DNA from: Glaciecola punicea ACAM 611
GTDB lineage: Bacteria; Pseudomonadota; Gammaproteobacteria; Enterobacterales; Alteromonadaceae
Reading direction: 5' to 3'
Length of the DNA: 64,000 bases
NCBI RefSeq assembly: GCF_000252165.1
Contig: NZ_BAET01000013.1
Location: forward strand, 62,001-126,000
Shown here one piece after another: positions 8,008 through 17,182 of the stretch; position 1 is the first letter of the stretch; each line of letters begins with the position of its first letter. Position numbers and translations under genes: made by a program. The notes under the pieces were generated by a model, which made no database searches, was not told the origin of the DNA, and saw nothing but the letters and a program-made list of their open reading frames with translations.

Positions 8008-9065
8008 TGTGGAAGTGGATTAACTCATTCGCACAACCTGAAAAAGCCTACGGCGCGTGTAATTTTTTCATGCCGTTTTTTGTTGTGGTATTGCTGGTAT
8101 GCTTGCCATTAGGCACTGTGTGGGGTCTGGTGTTCGCGCCCACCGATTACCAACAGTTTGACGTTTACCGTATTATTTACATTCATGTGCCAAGTTCATC
8201 GCTGTCCTTAACGGCGTACATGGCCATGGCAACCGCCGCGTTTGTAGGCGTTGTATGGCAGTGGCGAAGTGCTTTTACGACCATGCTTGCCCTAGCGCCC
8301 ATTGGCGCGGTGGTATGTTTTATTTCACTGTTTACCGGCGCCGTTTGGGGTAAGCCTACCTGGGGCACTTATTGGATTTGGGACGCTAGGCTAACGTCTC
8401 AGCTTATTTTGCTATTTTTATATTTGGGTGTTATTGCGCTGTATGTGTCATTTGATGACAAGCAACAAGGCGCTAAAGCCTCTGCGATAATGGCCATGGT
8501 TGGGGTCATTAACATTCCTATTATTAAGTACTCGGTGGAGTGGTGGAACACGCTGCATCAGCCTGCAACAATTAGTAAGTTAGCCAAGCCGTCTATGCCA
8601 GCCGACATGGCAATACCTTTGGTAATTGCTATGATAGGCATGGCGGGTTATATCGGCACAGTGACGCTTATTCGCATGAAAAACGAGTTAATAAAACGTG
8701 ATTCACACCGGCCTTGGGTTTTGCAAGTATTAGACGCTGAACAAGCAAGCGGCAAGCCATTTATTCGCCCTGTGTGGTGGGCGGTTGCCGCAGTATTATT
8801 TACCATTGGCGCATTTTTCATGGTGCAGCAAGGCGTGAAGTTTGACAGTCTGGCCGCATTTATAGACATGGGCGGCAGGGGCTTTTTTGTATGGCTAAGC
8901 TTTGTAGTCAGTTTTGTAGCCTTGTTTATTTTACTGGTGTTAAGCGTGCTTGACAGAAAAACCATTATTAGCGAAACAAGAAAACAAAAAACGCGCGTGG
9001 AACGTATCATGAGAGCCCGTGCCGCAAAAGCCGCGAAAAAAGAGGCCGTTGCAAATAGTTCATAA
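8007..9065 (+). CDS. ccmC: CcmC-CcmD fusion, heme-handling proteins
   Basis: One 352-residue frame carries both CcmC and CcmD. Residues 1 to about 242 are CcmC: six membrane segments, conserved His60 and His184, and the tryptophan-rich WGKPTWGTYWIWD motif (114-126) that presents heme to CcmE. Residues 277-352 are CcmD: the FDSLAAFIDMGG start, one membrane helix and a basic cytoplasmic tail rich in Arg, Lys and Ala. Separate family members have about 245 and 70 residues. The linker adds a hydrophobic segment (about 256-274) not found in either protein. No stop codon separates the parts; an in-frame GTG at 8835 could allow internal initiation, but its ribosome-binding site is poor. ccmE follows after 36 bp. 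Confidence 0.95.
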   Translation: MWKWINSFAQPEKAYGACNFFMPFFVVVLLVCLPLGTVWGLVFAPTDYQQFDVYRIIYIHVPSSSLSLTAYMAMATAAFVGVVWQWRSAFTTMLALAPIGAVVCFISLFTGAVWGKPTWGTYWIWDARLTSQLILLFLYLGVIALYVSFDDKQQGAKASAIMAMVGVINIPIIKYSVEWWNTLHQPATISKLAKPSMPADMAIPLVIAMIGMAGYIGTVTLIRMKNELIKRDSHRPWVLQVLDAEQASGKPFIRPVWWAVAAVLFTIGAFFMVQQGVKFDSLAAFIDMGGRGFFVWLSFVVSFVALFILLVLSVLDRKTIISETRKQKTRVERIMRARAAKAAKKEAVANSS

Positions 9066-9101
9066 GCCGTTTATTTACTTATTTATCGATTGAGACAACA
9101 C

Positions 9102-9572
9102 ATGAACCAACGAAGAAAACAAAGACTATTCGCCGTTAGCAGTATTATTATCCTTGTCGGTGCGGCCATCACGATCATGCTGGTGAGTCTAAGCGACAAC
9201 GTCGATGCGTTTTATACGCCCAGCGAAATCGTTGAAGGTAAAGATAGAAACGGTGAAAAACCGACCATCGGCCAGCGTCTTCGAATTGGCGGTATGGTCG
9301 TGCCGGGAAGTGTTTCGCGCGATATTCATTCACTCGCGGTTAGTTTTGATTTAGTCGATATTGGCCCCGCAGTGACGGTGCAGTTTCAAGGTATATTGCC
9401 TGACTTGTTCAGAGAAGGTCAGGGCATAGTGGCAAATGGCACATTGAAAAACGCCACGCTTATATTGGCACACGAAGTGTTAGCTAAGCACGATGAAGAG
9501 TACATGCCGCCTGAATTGGCCGAAAAAATGAAAGGCGTTACGCACATACCACCAGCACAGGGGACTTATTAA
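9102..9572 (+). CDS. ccmE: Periplasmic heme chaperone CcmE
   Basis: Membrane-anchored OB-fold chaperone that carries heme covalently to the CcmFH ligase. From ATG 9102 the protein has 156 residues. A single N-terminal anchor (about 10-30) is followed by the FYTPSEI segment and the conserved [10 protein letters not shown]. The heme-attachment His130 and heme-iron-ligating Tyr134 lie in LAKHDEEY, the same numbers as in E. coli. A TTG four codons upstream is possible, but the start MNQRRKQR matches the family. The stop overlaps the ccmF start (TAATG). Confidence 0.96.
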   Translation: MNQRRKQRLFAVSSIIILVGAAITIMLVSLSDNVDAFYTPSEIVEGKDRNGEKPTIGQRLRIGGMVVPGSVSRDIHSLAVSFDLVDIGPAVTVQFQGILPDLFREGQGIVANGTLKNATLILAHEVLAKHDEEYMPPELAEKMKGVTHIPPAQGTY

Positions 9573-11626
9573 TGATACCCGAAATAGGTAATTTCACACT
9601 CGTTGTTGCCTTAGTTGTCTCTATGCTATTGGCGGTATACCCGCTGTGGGGCGCACAAACTAACAACATGACCATGATGAAAATGGCGCGGCCATTAAGC
9701 GTTGGCCTATTCGTATTTACCCTAATTGCGTATATCTGCTTGACGCATTCATTCATGACTGACAATTTCAGCGTGATAAACGTGGCCCAAAATTCAAATA
9801 GCCAACTGCCTTGGTACTACAAAATGACCGCGGTGTGGGGCAGTCATGAAGGCTCATTCTTGCTGTGGGTACTCATATTTTCCATCTGGACCTTGGCAGT
9901 TGCACTGTTTTCAAAAGGCATACCCCAAGCCATGGTAGCGCGCGTGCTGTCGGTGCTGGGTATGGTCAGCTTTTCGTTTTACTTATTCATGCTCATTACG
10001 TCAAACCCCTTTGACAGTATGCTGCCGTTTTTCCCTGTAGACGGACGTGATTTAAACCCCTTGCTACAAGATTTTGGCATGATTATTCATCCGCCTTTGC
10101 TGTACATGGGCTATGTAGGATTTTCAGTCGCCTTTGCTTTTGCAATTGCTGCACTCATTGGCGGTAAGCTTGACTCAACTTGGGCAAGATGGTCACGCCC
10201 GTGGACAATTGCCGCGTGGAGCTTCTTAACTGTGGGAATTTCACTGGGCAGCTGGTGGGCTTATTATGAACTTGGCTGGGGCGGATGGTGGTTTTGGGAT
10301 CCGGTCGAAAACGCGTCGTTTATGCCATGGCTAGTGGGTACTGCACTCATGCACAGCTTAGCAGTTACCGAAAAGCGTAAAATATTTCAATCGTGGACAG
10401 TATTACTTGCCATTGCAGCTTTCTCTTTAAGCTTATTAGGGACTTTTTTAGTGCGCTCGGGCGTATTGGTGTCGGTGCATTCCTTTGCCAACGATCCTGA
10501 CCGTGGCTTATTTATACTAGGCTTGTTGGTGGTCGTCATTGGTGGATCTTTATTACTATATGCGGTGCGTGCATCGCAGCTAAAGAGCACTGGTCGCTAC
10601 GATATGTTTTCGCGTGAAATGATGCTTATGGGTAACAACGTGTTACTTATTGCCGCTACCATTGTAGTGTTGCTAGGCACCTTATTCCCGCTAGTACATA
10701 AAGAGATTGGCTTAGGCACTATTTCTATAGGCGCGCCTTTCTTTAATCAAATGTTTACCTTGCTAATTGTGCCTTTTGTGCTGTTTTTAGGCATTGGCCC
10801 GCTTACTCGCTGGAAATCACAAAAGCCAGAGATGCTGCGCAATCAGCTTATCTTTGCCTTTATTTTGGCGGTGTCGGCAGGGTTTTTAATTAACATGTCT
10901 TACGATGAGCGCACCTATATGGCGTGGCTGGGGCTCACCATGAGCTTCTGGATCATTATATCGTCTATTCTTGAAGTACGTCAGCGGGTAACGTCAAACA
11001 CTAGAGACGAGCCATTATGGCCCTCATTAAAGCGCCTTTCCCGCAGTCATTGGGGCATGGTATTAGGGCACCTTGGCTTTGCGGTAACGCTTATTGGTAT
11101 TACTTTGGTTAGTAACTACGAAATGGAGCGCGACGTTAAGATGGTGCCTGGGCAGCGTATCCAAATTGCCGACTATGAAGTATTGTTTACGGGCATGAAA
11201 GAGATACAAGGGCCCAACTATATTTCAGATATGGGCGTGTTCGATGTGTTTAAAAACGGCAAGCTGGTGAGTCATTTAGAGCCAGAAAAACGCTTTTATT
11301 CTGTCCAGCAAATGAGCATGACCGAAGCCGGCATTCATACCACACTTACGCGCGATTTGTTTGTGGCAATGGGTGAGCCTCTTGATGGTGACTCGTGGTC
11401 GGTGCGTATGTACTACAAGCCATTTGTGGTGTGGATTTGGGGCGGTACCTTTATTATGTGTATTGGCGGTATATTCTCTATATCAGACAAACGCTACCGC
11501 ATTAAGAAGATTGCAAAAGTAAAAAATACGAGTAGTGGCAGTAGTGAAAGCGCAAACGAGGGTGAACTTGCCGCGCAGTCTCGTGTGCAGCTTAATAGCG
11601 CAGCGCAAACTAAGGGCAGTGCATGA
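9572..11626 (+). CDS. ccmF: Cytochrome c heme lyase subunit CcmF
   Basis: A 684-residue multi-span membrane protein, slightly longer than E. coli CcmF (about 647). With CcmH and CcmI it transfers heme from holo-CcmE to apocytochrome c. It carries the WGSHEG motif near residue 90, the heme-handling motif GGWWFWDPVENASFMPW (about 245-260) and the conserved periplasmic histidines around the HPPLLYMGY and SVHSFANDP regions. The C-terminal tail after the last helix is long, Ser/Ala-rich and probably disordered. The stop overlaps the ccmG start (ATGA), so coupling is expected. Confidence 0.97.
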   Translation: MIPEIGNFTLVVALVVSMLLAVYPLWGAQTNNMTMMKMARPLSVGLFVFTLIAYICLTHSFMTDNFSVINVAQNSNSQLPWYYKMTAVWGSHEGSFLLWVLIFSIWTLAVALFSKGIPQAMVARVLSVLGMVSFSFYLFMLITSNPFDSMLPFFPVDGRDLNPLLQDFGMIIHPPLLYMGYVGFSVAFAFAIAALIGGKLDSTWARWSRPWTIAAWSFLTVGISLGSWWAYYELGWGGWWFWDPVENASFMPWLVGTALMHSLAVTEKRKIFQSWTVLLAIAAFSLSLLGTFLVRSGVLVSVHSFANDPDRGLFILGLLVVVIGGSLLLYAVRASQLKSTGRYDMFSREMMLMGNNVLLIAATIVVLLGTLFPLVHKEIGLGTISIGAPFFNQMFTLLIVPFVLFLGIGPLTRWKSQKPEMLRNQLIFAFILAVSAGFLINMSYDERTYMAWLGLTMSFWIIISSILEVRQRVTSNTRDEPLWPSLKRLSRSHWGMVLGHLGFAVTLIGITLVSNYEMERDVKMVPGQRIQIADYEVLFTGMKEIQGPNYISDMGVFDVFKNGKLVSHLEPEKRFYSVQQMSMTEAGIHTTLTRDLFVAMGEPLDGDSWSVRMYYKPFVVWIWGGTFIMCIGGIFSISDKRYRIKKIAKVKNTSSGSSESANEGELAAQSRVQLNSAAQTKGSA

Positions 11627-12273
11627 TCCGCTTAGCCAGATACCTTATTCCCCTATTCGTTTTTTTGGGGATGTGTGTATTTTTGTATAAAGGCTTATAT
11701 GCTGACCCCACTATTCGAAAGTCGGAAGTGTTGTCAAAGCCATTTCCGGTGTTTGAACTTCCCGACTTAGAAGACGTTCAGATACTGCATACAAATGAAA
11801 TATTTGACGGAAAAGTTACCTTAGTTAACGTGTGGGGCGTGTGGTGTATTACCTGTGCTATAGAGCTGCCGTACTTAACTGCGCTGTCTGAAAATGGCTT
11901 AACGGTAGTAGGTTTGTATTATGATCAAGATATTGATCCTAATTTTGGGACCAAAACCTTAACGCGTGTCAGACAAGAGGTGGCCGAAACGGTTTCGCGC
12001 TATGGTAATCCGTTTGCATTTAACATATTTGATGTGTTTCGCGATACCGCTTTAGATTTAGGCGTGACGGGTGCGCCCGAATCGTTTTTAGTGGACGAGA
12101 ACGGAGTTATTCGCGTGCATCATTTAGGCGATATTAATCCTAGAGTATGGCGCCAAAAGTTTTCGCCTGTACTAAATGAAATTGCCCCCAGTATTGAGGC
12201 GAGTATTGCCCTGATGAATGATGCCATTACAGGGGCACAGGCAGGTATCGGCGAAGGAGTAAGCGGTGAGTAA
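11623..12273 (+). CDS. ccmG: Thiol:disulfide oxidoreductase CcmG/DsbE
   Basis: Membrane-anchored periplasmic thioredoxin-fold protein that reduces apocytochrome c or CcmH before heme ligation. It has an N-terminal anchor (about residues 5-24), the active site W-C-I-T-C (Cys75, Cys78) and the CcmG-specific GVTGAPESFLVDENG segment with its cis-proline. The first X of CxxC is Ile, whereas E. coli has Pro; other CcmG proteins also vary here. The 216 residues exceed the usual 185, through a helical insertion near residues 115-130 and a C-terminal tail. The ATG overlaps the ccmF stop. Confidence 0.94.
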   Translation: MIRLARYLIPLFVFLGMCVFLYKGLYADPTIRKSEVLSKPFPVFELPDLEDVQILHTNEIFDGKVTLVNVWGVWCITCAIELPYLTALSENGLTVVGLYYDQDIDPNFGTKTLTRVRQEVAETVSRYGNPFAFNIFDVFRDTALDLGVTGAPESFLVDENGVIRVHHLGDINPRVWRQKFSPVLNEIAPSIEASIALMNDAITGAQAGIGEGVSGE

Positions 12274-12880
12274 AAAACCTGTTTTAAAAGGCTTAAGTAA
12301 GTTTGTACGCAGTGTTGGTGTGTGTATGAGTGTATGTATCGGTGTAGCGGCTTTTACGCTTTGCACGCCAGCATTTGCGCAAAATAGTGACGATGTTGGG
12401 CAAGCAGCGCTGATTCAGCAGACTGAATTGAACCCACAGTCGCAGCCGCAGCCAGGTCAAACGCCAGCAGGCCTGCAGGAAAGGCCTAAGCAAGAATACG
12501 CTGAAAATTATGTTTTTGTTGATGCGGGTAAACGCAGAGAGTTTTTAGAACTCACCGCTGAACTACGCTGCCCCAAGTGCCAAAATCAAAATATAGCCGA
12601 TTCAGATGCGCCTATTGCCCACGACATGCGCCGTAAAACCTATGAACTGATGCAAGAAGGCAAGGACAAGTCACAAGTAATAGAATGGATGAAAGTGCGC
12701 TATGGCGACTTTGTGCATTACCAACCGCCTGTGAATGCAGTGACTATTTGGCTATGGGTGCTGCCCGTACTGTTTGCAGTCTTAATGTTAGTATTTTTCA
12801 TTCTTAGGCGTAAGCCTGATATAGAGCAAGATATAGAATCTAAACTTGCTCGCGCCGACCAGATGTTAAAGGACGACTAA
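12266..12880 (+). CDS. ccmH: Cytochrome c maturation protein CcmH (CcmL-type)
   Basis: Periplasmic thiol oxidoreductase subunit of the heme lyase. The active site LRCPKCQNQNIADSDAP contains Cys102 and Cys105. The protein has a signal peptide (predicted cleavage after AFA, residue 38), the three-helix CcmH domain and one C-terminal membrane anchor. A Gln/Pro-rich spacer (about residues 40-80) before the domain is longer than usual. It corresponds to the N-terminal half of E. coli CcmH; the TPR half is the separate next gene, ccmI. GTG 12266 overlaps the ccmG stop and has a GGAG site at good spacing. Confidence 0.95.
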   Translation: MSKKPVLKGLSKFVRSVGVCMSVCIGVAAFTLCTPAFAQNSDDVGQAALIQQTELNPQSQPQPGQTPAGLQERPKQEYAENYVFVDAGKRREFLELTAELRCPKCQNQNIADSDAPIAHDMRRKTYELMQEGKDKSQVIEWMKVRYGDFVHYQPPVNAVTIWLWVLPVLFAVLMLVFFILRRKPDIEQDIESKLARADQMLKDD

Positions 12881-14236
12881 GTGACTTATTTTTACGTATA
12901 CGCTGTTGGCATTGTGCTAGTGGCGATTGTTTTTGTATGCTATCCCATGATTAGGCTCAAACTGATATCACCTGGGGCAAAAGCCGCTGGTAAATCGTAC
13001 GAGCTGTCAAATGCTAACGTTATTAAGCAGCGCATTACCGAGTTGGAACGTGAAGTCAATGAAGGCCTTATTGACGCCGATGAAAAAGAAAACGCAATAC
13101 GAGATTTAAAACTTGCGCTGGTGGCCGAAACACTAGTGGTAGACAAACGAGTACAGGGCCCATTGAACCCTCTTTTACTAATTGGTTTGGCGCTGCCCGC
13201 CATTGCTGTTGGTGTGTGGGTATATCTGCATTCAAATCAGCTTACGGGTTTGCTTGCCTACAAAGAATCGACCTTACAAATAGATGACCTACGAGCAAAA
13301 CTAGACGCGCAAGGTCCACAAAGTTTAACTCCCAACGACTTTGCTAAATTTGCTTTATCTATACGCAGTAATTTACGCGACAACCCAGATGATGCCCGCG
13401 GATGGAGTTACTTGGCCATGGTTAGTACGTCTATTGGCCGTGTTGACGAAGGCATAGCGGCATACGAAAAGGCGCTTGATTTGACCCCGCAAGACGACGC
13501 TTTGCGCTTCAGATTTGCAGAAGCTCTCATGCTGCAGGGGACCGAGGGCAGTCTGCAAAATTCTGCTCGCCAGCTCCAATTTTTGCTACAAAAGCAGCCT
13601 GAGAACGGCAATAACAGACTATTGCTAACGTCGGTGGCAATTCAACTACAAGACCCTGAACTAGCGGTGAGTCAGTTTCAGATGATAAAAGACGACATGA
13701 ACCCTACTAGCCAGTTTTATCAGACACTGGTAACAGAGCTTAGAAAACTTGGCGTAACAGATGTTGCGATTGTGGGTGAGCCTTCAACGGCGGCGCTTAT
13801 ACCGCCAATGCTGTCTAATATGGAAGATATATCAGCAGGCGCGTTAGCAATACCCGTGTCGCCGGATTCGTCTGCTAATGAATTATTAATTAACGTTAAT
13901 ATTAGCGATGAGTTACAATCTAGTCTACCCAATGCAGCGTACTTAATAGTATTCGCGCAGCACAGCGATGGTCGCAGTAGGGCGCCATTAGCGGTAAAAC
14001 GCTTCGCATTGCCAACGTTACCTGTGCAGCTTAGTTTGTCAGACAGCGACGCTATGATCCCTGCGATGAACTTAAGCTCGGCTAGCATGGTTAACATTAC
14101 GGCTAGAATTTCGCTTGATGAAGATGTAATGCCAAGTGCAGGTGAGTTAGAAGGTTCAGCCTTGTCGATTGATTTAGCCGCAGTTAACAACACAGATCCC
14201 TTAGGCATCAATGTAGTGATTGATAAACTACTTTAA
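12881..14236 (+). CDS. ccmI: Cytochrome c biogenesis TPR protein CcmI
   Basis: A 451-residue membrane protein that binds apocytochrome c and hands it to CcmFH. Two N-terminal transmembrane helices (about residues 3-22 and 90-112) flank a cytoplasmic leucine-zipper-like helix. TPR-like helices follow (about 150-290; WSYLAMVSTSIGRVDEGIAAYEKAL is recognisable), then a C-terminal beta-rich domain seen in gammaproteobacterial CcmI. The GTG start directly follows the ccmH stop, with AAAGGA in front. It closes the ccmABCDEFGHI series. Confidence 0.92.
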   Translation: MTYFYVYAVGIVLVAIVFVCYPMIRLKLISPGAKAAGKSYELSNANVIKQRITELEREVNEGLIDADEKENAIRDLKLALVAETLVVDKRVQGPLNPLLLIGLALPAIAVGVWVYLHSNQLTGLLAYKESTLQIDDLRAKLDAQGPQSLTPNDFAKFALSIRSNLRDNPDDARGWSYLAMVSTSIGRVDEGIAAYEKALDLTPQDDALRFRFAEALMLQGTEGSLQNSARQLQFLLQKQPENGNNRLLLTSVAIQLQDPELAVSQFQMIKDDMNPTSQFYQTLVTELRKLGVTDVAIVGEPSTAALIPPMLSNMEDISAGALAIPVSPDSSANELLINVNISDELQSSLPNAAYLIVFAQHSDGRSRAPLAVKRFALPTLPVQLSLSDSDAMIPAMNLSSASMVNITARISLDEDVMPSAGELEGSALSIDLAAVNNTDPLGINVVIDKLL

Positions 14237-14297
14237 TTTAAACGCTTATATACACCCATGAAATAATAAGCAACACAGTATCCAAGGAGAATTTGGT

Positions 14298-15281
14298 TTG
14301 AGTCTTAGTATTTCGACCCATCGTGACCTAAGCGGTTTACATCAAAAAGCAGTATTAACATTGGCTATGTTAGCCGTATTTGTTATCACAGGGTGTGCGT
14401 CGAATAAAAATATAGAGGTGGCAGCTGCGTTCAATGATCCTGCAGACGCTAAGCTAAGCAATTCAGCCCCGGCAGCGAGTGGGCAAGCCGATACTGCTAT
14501 AGCTAATGATGCATCAGATATTTCTTATGAGAGCACGCGAGATAGCGCCATTAACGATACTTCTCAAACCGCATCAACTGGTTCAACAGCGCCAACAAAT
14601 AAAATATGGGACCCGCTAGAGCCGATTAACCGTGTAGTGTGGGATTTCAACTACGAAATACTAGACAGGTTTTTGGTTAAGCCATTAACTAAAACGTATG
14701 TCGCGATCACCCCACAGCCGATCCGAAACGGCTTACTGAACGCGTCTGACAATATTGAAGAACCCGTCAACTTTATTAATAACCTACTGCAAGGTAAAGC
14801 GCAGGATTCGGCTAGCAGTGCGGCGCGATTTGCGATAAATTCTACCGTTGGTATTCTCGGCATTTTTGACGTTGCCTCATTTATGGGGATAGAGCGCAAA
14901 GAAGAAGATTTTGGAGAAGTACTAGGCGTTTGGGGCGCAGGAACCGGGCCCTACCTAATGCTGCCCGCCTTAGGCCCTAGTGATATACGCAGCTTTACCG
15001 GTCGTGTGGTAGACGGTTACATTTGGCCGAACACAGTTCTTGCCGATCCGTACTTAATAGCGGCATTAGCGGTTTCGGTTATTGAAACCCGCGCTTCCTT
15101 GCTAGAGCAGGAAGAAATCTTGGAAAGATCCTTAGATCAGTATCTGTTTGTTCGCGATGCATACTTTCAGCGCTTAGCGTTTAAGGTAAGCGACGGGGCG
15201 ATTAAACAGAAAACAGAAGAGGAGATTGAAAAAGAGCAAGATGATTTTTCCGACTTTGAAGATCTGCTAAACGGGTCTTAA
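14298..15281 (+). CDS. mlaA: Phospholipid-transport lipoprotein MlaA (VacJ)
   Basis: Outer-membrane lipoprotein of the Mla system, which removes mislocalised phospholipids from the outer leaflet. A lipobox ends in ITGC (Cys33). After a disordered Ala/Ser/Asp-rich spacer (about 34-95) the MlaA domain begins with DPLEPINRVVWDFNYEILDRF and contains PQPIRNGLLNASDNIEEPVNFINNLLQG and the GPYLMLP segment. The protein has 327 residues against about 250 in E. coli; the difference is the spacer and an acidic tail. The start is a TTG with a strong AAGGAGA site. It lies 61 bp after ccmI and may be co-transcribed. The other mla genes are not in this window. Confidence 0.95.
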   Translation: MSLSISTHRDLSGLHQKAVLTLAMLAVFVITGCASNKNIEVAAAFNDPADAKLSNSAPAASGQADTAIANDASDISYESTRDSAINDTSQTASTGSTAPTNKIWDPLEPINRVVWDFNYEILDRFLVKPLTKTYVAITPQPIRNGLLNASDNIEEPVNFINNLLQGKAQDSASSAARFAINSTVGILGIFDVASFMGIERKEEDFGEVLGVWGAGTGPYLMLPALGPSDIRSFTGRVVDGYIWPNTVLADPYLIAALAVSVIETRASLLEQEEILERSLDQYLFVRDAYFQRLAFKVSDGAIKQKTEEEIEKEQDDFSDFEDLLNGS

Positions 15282-15310
15282 CTTAACGCAAGCCCGCTTT
15301 CTAAGGTTGT

Positions 15311-16333
15311 TCAGGTAGTAGGATAACCCTCTGGATTATTGCTTTGCCAGCGCCAAGAATCTGCGCACATTTGTGCCAAGCCTTTTTCAGCTTTCCAATT
15401 AAGCTCTTGTGCAGCAAGTTTGGGATCTGCATAGTAGGCGGCTACATCACCGCCGCGTCTTTGCGCAATTTCATAGCTTATTGTTCGCCCGCTTTCTTTT
15501 TCAAACGCACTTACTATATCAAGCACACTATAGCCTTGCCCAGTGCCAAGATTGCAGGTAAATAAACCACAGGCAGTATCAATTTTATCAAGTGCTTTTA
15601 AATGGCCATTGGCCAAGTCTTCAACGTGGATATAATCGCGCACACTGGTACCGTCGTGGGTGTCGTAGTCGTTGCCAAACACCTTTAGCACTTTACGCTT
15701 GCCTGTGGCAACTTGGGTAATAAATGGCATTAAGTTATTAGGAATGCCGTTTGGATCCTCCCCAATTTTGCCAGAAGGGTGCGCGCCTGCTGGGTTGAAG
15801 TATCTTAGTAACACGATATTCCAACTATTATCAGATTTAAATACGTCGGCCAGCATAAGCTCAACCATCAGTTTAGACATGCCATAAGGATTAGTTGGTG
15901 TACCCGTAGGTAAACCTTCATGTAGGGGCAGTTCGACAGGATCGCCATAAACGGTGGCAGATGAGCTAAATACTATGTTCTTTACATTATGCTTAGCCAT
16001 GGCCTGACATAAATTAAGCGAACCGTATACGTTGTTTTCGTAATACATCATGGGCTTTTCAAGCGATTCGCCCACGGCTTTTAAGCCGGCAAAGTGAATG
16101 ACAGAGTCGATATTATAATCGGTGAAAATGTTATCTAAGCACGCAGAGTCGCGAATATCACCTTTGATAACGGTAGCCGATTTGCCTGTAATTTGCGCTA
16201 CGCGTTCAAGACTCACAATCGAAGAATTAGAAAAGTTATCAAGCACTATTACATTGCAGTTTTGTTCTAGCAACTGCAGCACAGTGTGGCTGCCAATATA
16301 ACCACTGCCGCCTGTGACTAAGATAGTTTTCAT
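15311..16333 (-). CDS. galE: UDP-glucose 4-epimerase GalE
   Basis: NAD-dependent short-chain epimerase interconverting UDP-glucose and UDP-galactose. It has 340 residues, like E. coli GalE (338). The Rossmann motif GGSGYIGSH is at residues 8-16. The catalytic Ser lies in SSSATVYG (about 124) and the Tyr150/Lys154 pair in PYGMSK. The galactose-binding region with its [13 protein letters not shown] segment is intact. A GAGGAAG site precedes the ATG, and the start overlaps the stop of the upstream small gene (ATGA). It probably supplies UDP-sugars to the neighbouring polysaccharide locus. Confidence 0.97.
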   Translation of the reverse strand: MKTILVTGGSGYIGSHTVLQLLEQNCNVIVLDNFSNSSIVSLERVAQITGKSATVIKGDIRDSACLDNIFTDYNIDSVIHFAGLKAVGESLEKPMMYYENNVYGSLNLCQAMAKHNVKNIVFSSSATVYGDPVELPLHEGLPTGTPTNPYGMSKLMVELMLADVFKSDNSWNIVLLRYFNPAGAHPSGKIGEDPNGIPNNLMPFITQVATGKRKVLKVFGNDYDTHDGTSVRDYIHVEDLANGHLKALDKIDTACGLFTCNLGTGQGYSVLDIVSAFEKESGRTISYEIAQRRGGDVAAYYADPKLAAQELNWKAEKGLAQMCADSWRWQSNNPEGYPTT

Positions 16334-16632
16334 TTGTCTTCCTCAGGGTTTTTTACTTTAATATATTTGGCGCTAAGCGAGTATTGTAGTGGTTTTACAA
16401 ATAGCGGATAAAGCAGCAAAATTAGGCCTGCCCACGCCAGTGACCACCAGCTTTCAACCGCTCTTAGTACTAAGGTAAATGTCGGCACAATGACGAGTAA
16501 CTTGATGATGTTGAGCAAAGTTTTCTCAGGAATAGTCATTTTTTTTGCAGCGCTTTCTAACACAGCCATGCGCTCGGTGACCGAGAGGCCTTTGAGTTGG
16601 GGAATGTTTTTGGTTGATGTGTATATTTTCAA
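16330..16632 (-). CDS. Conserved small membrane protein of unknown function
   Basis: About 100 residues from TTG 16632, which has an AGGAG site six bases in front. A longer frame to 16761 exists, but its extra N-terminus looks non-coding. A soluble N-terminal part ([23 protein letters not shown]) precedes two hydrophobic segments (about 45-62 and 65-82). I do not recognise a characterised family; similar small proteins occur in alteromonads and relatives and may carry a DUF name (possibly DUF6170, from memory). It is translationally coupled to galE. Confidence 0.7.
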   Translation of the reverse strand: MKIYTSTKNIPQLKGLSVTERMAVLESAAKKMTIPEKTLLNIIKLLVIVPTFTLVLRAVESWWSLAWAGLILLLYPLFVKPLQYSLSAKYIKVKNPEEDK

Positions 16633-17182
16633 ATTTAGCTCCTGTTTGTTAGGGTATTGTACACTATGGGCGTGAAAATGGATGATAGTATTCTGAGGAA
16701 GGCTTTGGGTTTTTTTTAAGTAGCACACTAAATAATGCCTCCCTCGTACATCTTGAGTCAATTATATGAAAATGGCAGGTTCGGGCATGCAACCTATGTT
16801 CTCACTCATCCGTTTGTCGAGCTTAGTGTTGTCAGGTACGTAATGACTGGGTAAAGCGAGTAATAAGGAGGGAAAATTACCAACTATGGCGTTATCAACG
16901 CTCACTTCTATTTTCTGTGCATTTTCCCTCTAAATCGATTGATAAAAATTGTTTATAATGAAAGAAATTAACTACCAAGTAGCATGACAAACACAGGGTA
17001 GGGGTAGCTACGGCAAGGGTCAATAAGATTGGAGGCTCTGTGACTGAGTCGCATATCTTGTTTAGAAAAAAAAGTAAAACATGTGACTTTCAAAAGGCTT
17101 TTAGGTAGACTTCTTCTTCGGTTTTAAAAAGGAATTTAATGAGACCCGTTTACTAACGCCACAATACAACATTACCTTATCG
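16633..17182 (+). other. Intergenic region upstream of the wza-like gene
   Basis: About 550 bp with no supported gene. It must hold the divergent promoters of the small membrane-protein/galE pair and the polysaccharide-export gene. A TATAAT at 16954-16959 is a possible -10 on the plus strand, without a good -35. The ops-like element at 17000-17010 lies in the presumed transcribed leader. Confidence 0.5.
17000..17010 (+). promoter_or_regulatory. ops-like (RfaH) element in the polysaccharide leader
   Basis: AGGGGTAGCTA resembles the ops consensus GGCGGTAGYNT: the core GGTAGC is identical and three outer positions differ. It lies about 180 bp upstream of the exporter gene, where JUMPstart/ops elements recruit RfaH in enterobacterial capsule and LPS operons. 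It rests on a single short motif. Confidence 0.4.

Noticed and set aside
8835-9065. Separate ccmD gene starting at GTG 8835
   Set aside because: No stop codon separates it from ccmC, the ribosome-binding site is poorly spaced, and the bridging helix makes the fusion topologically sensible; kept only as an alternative.
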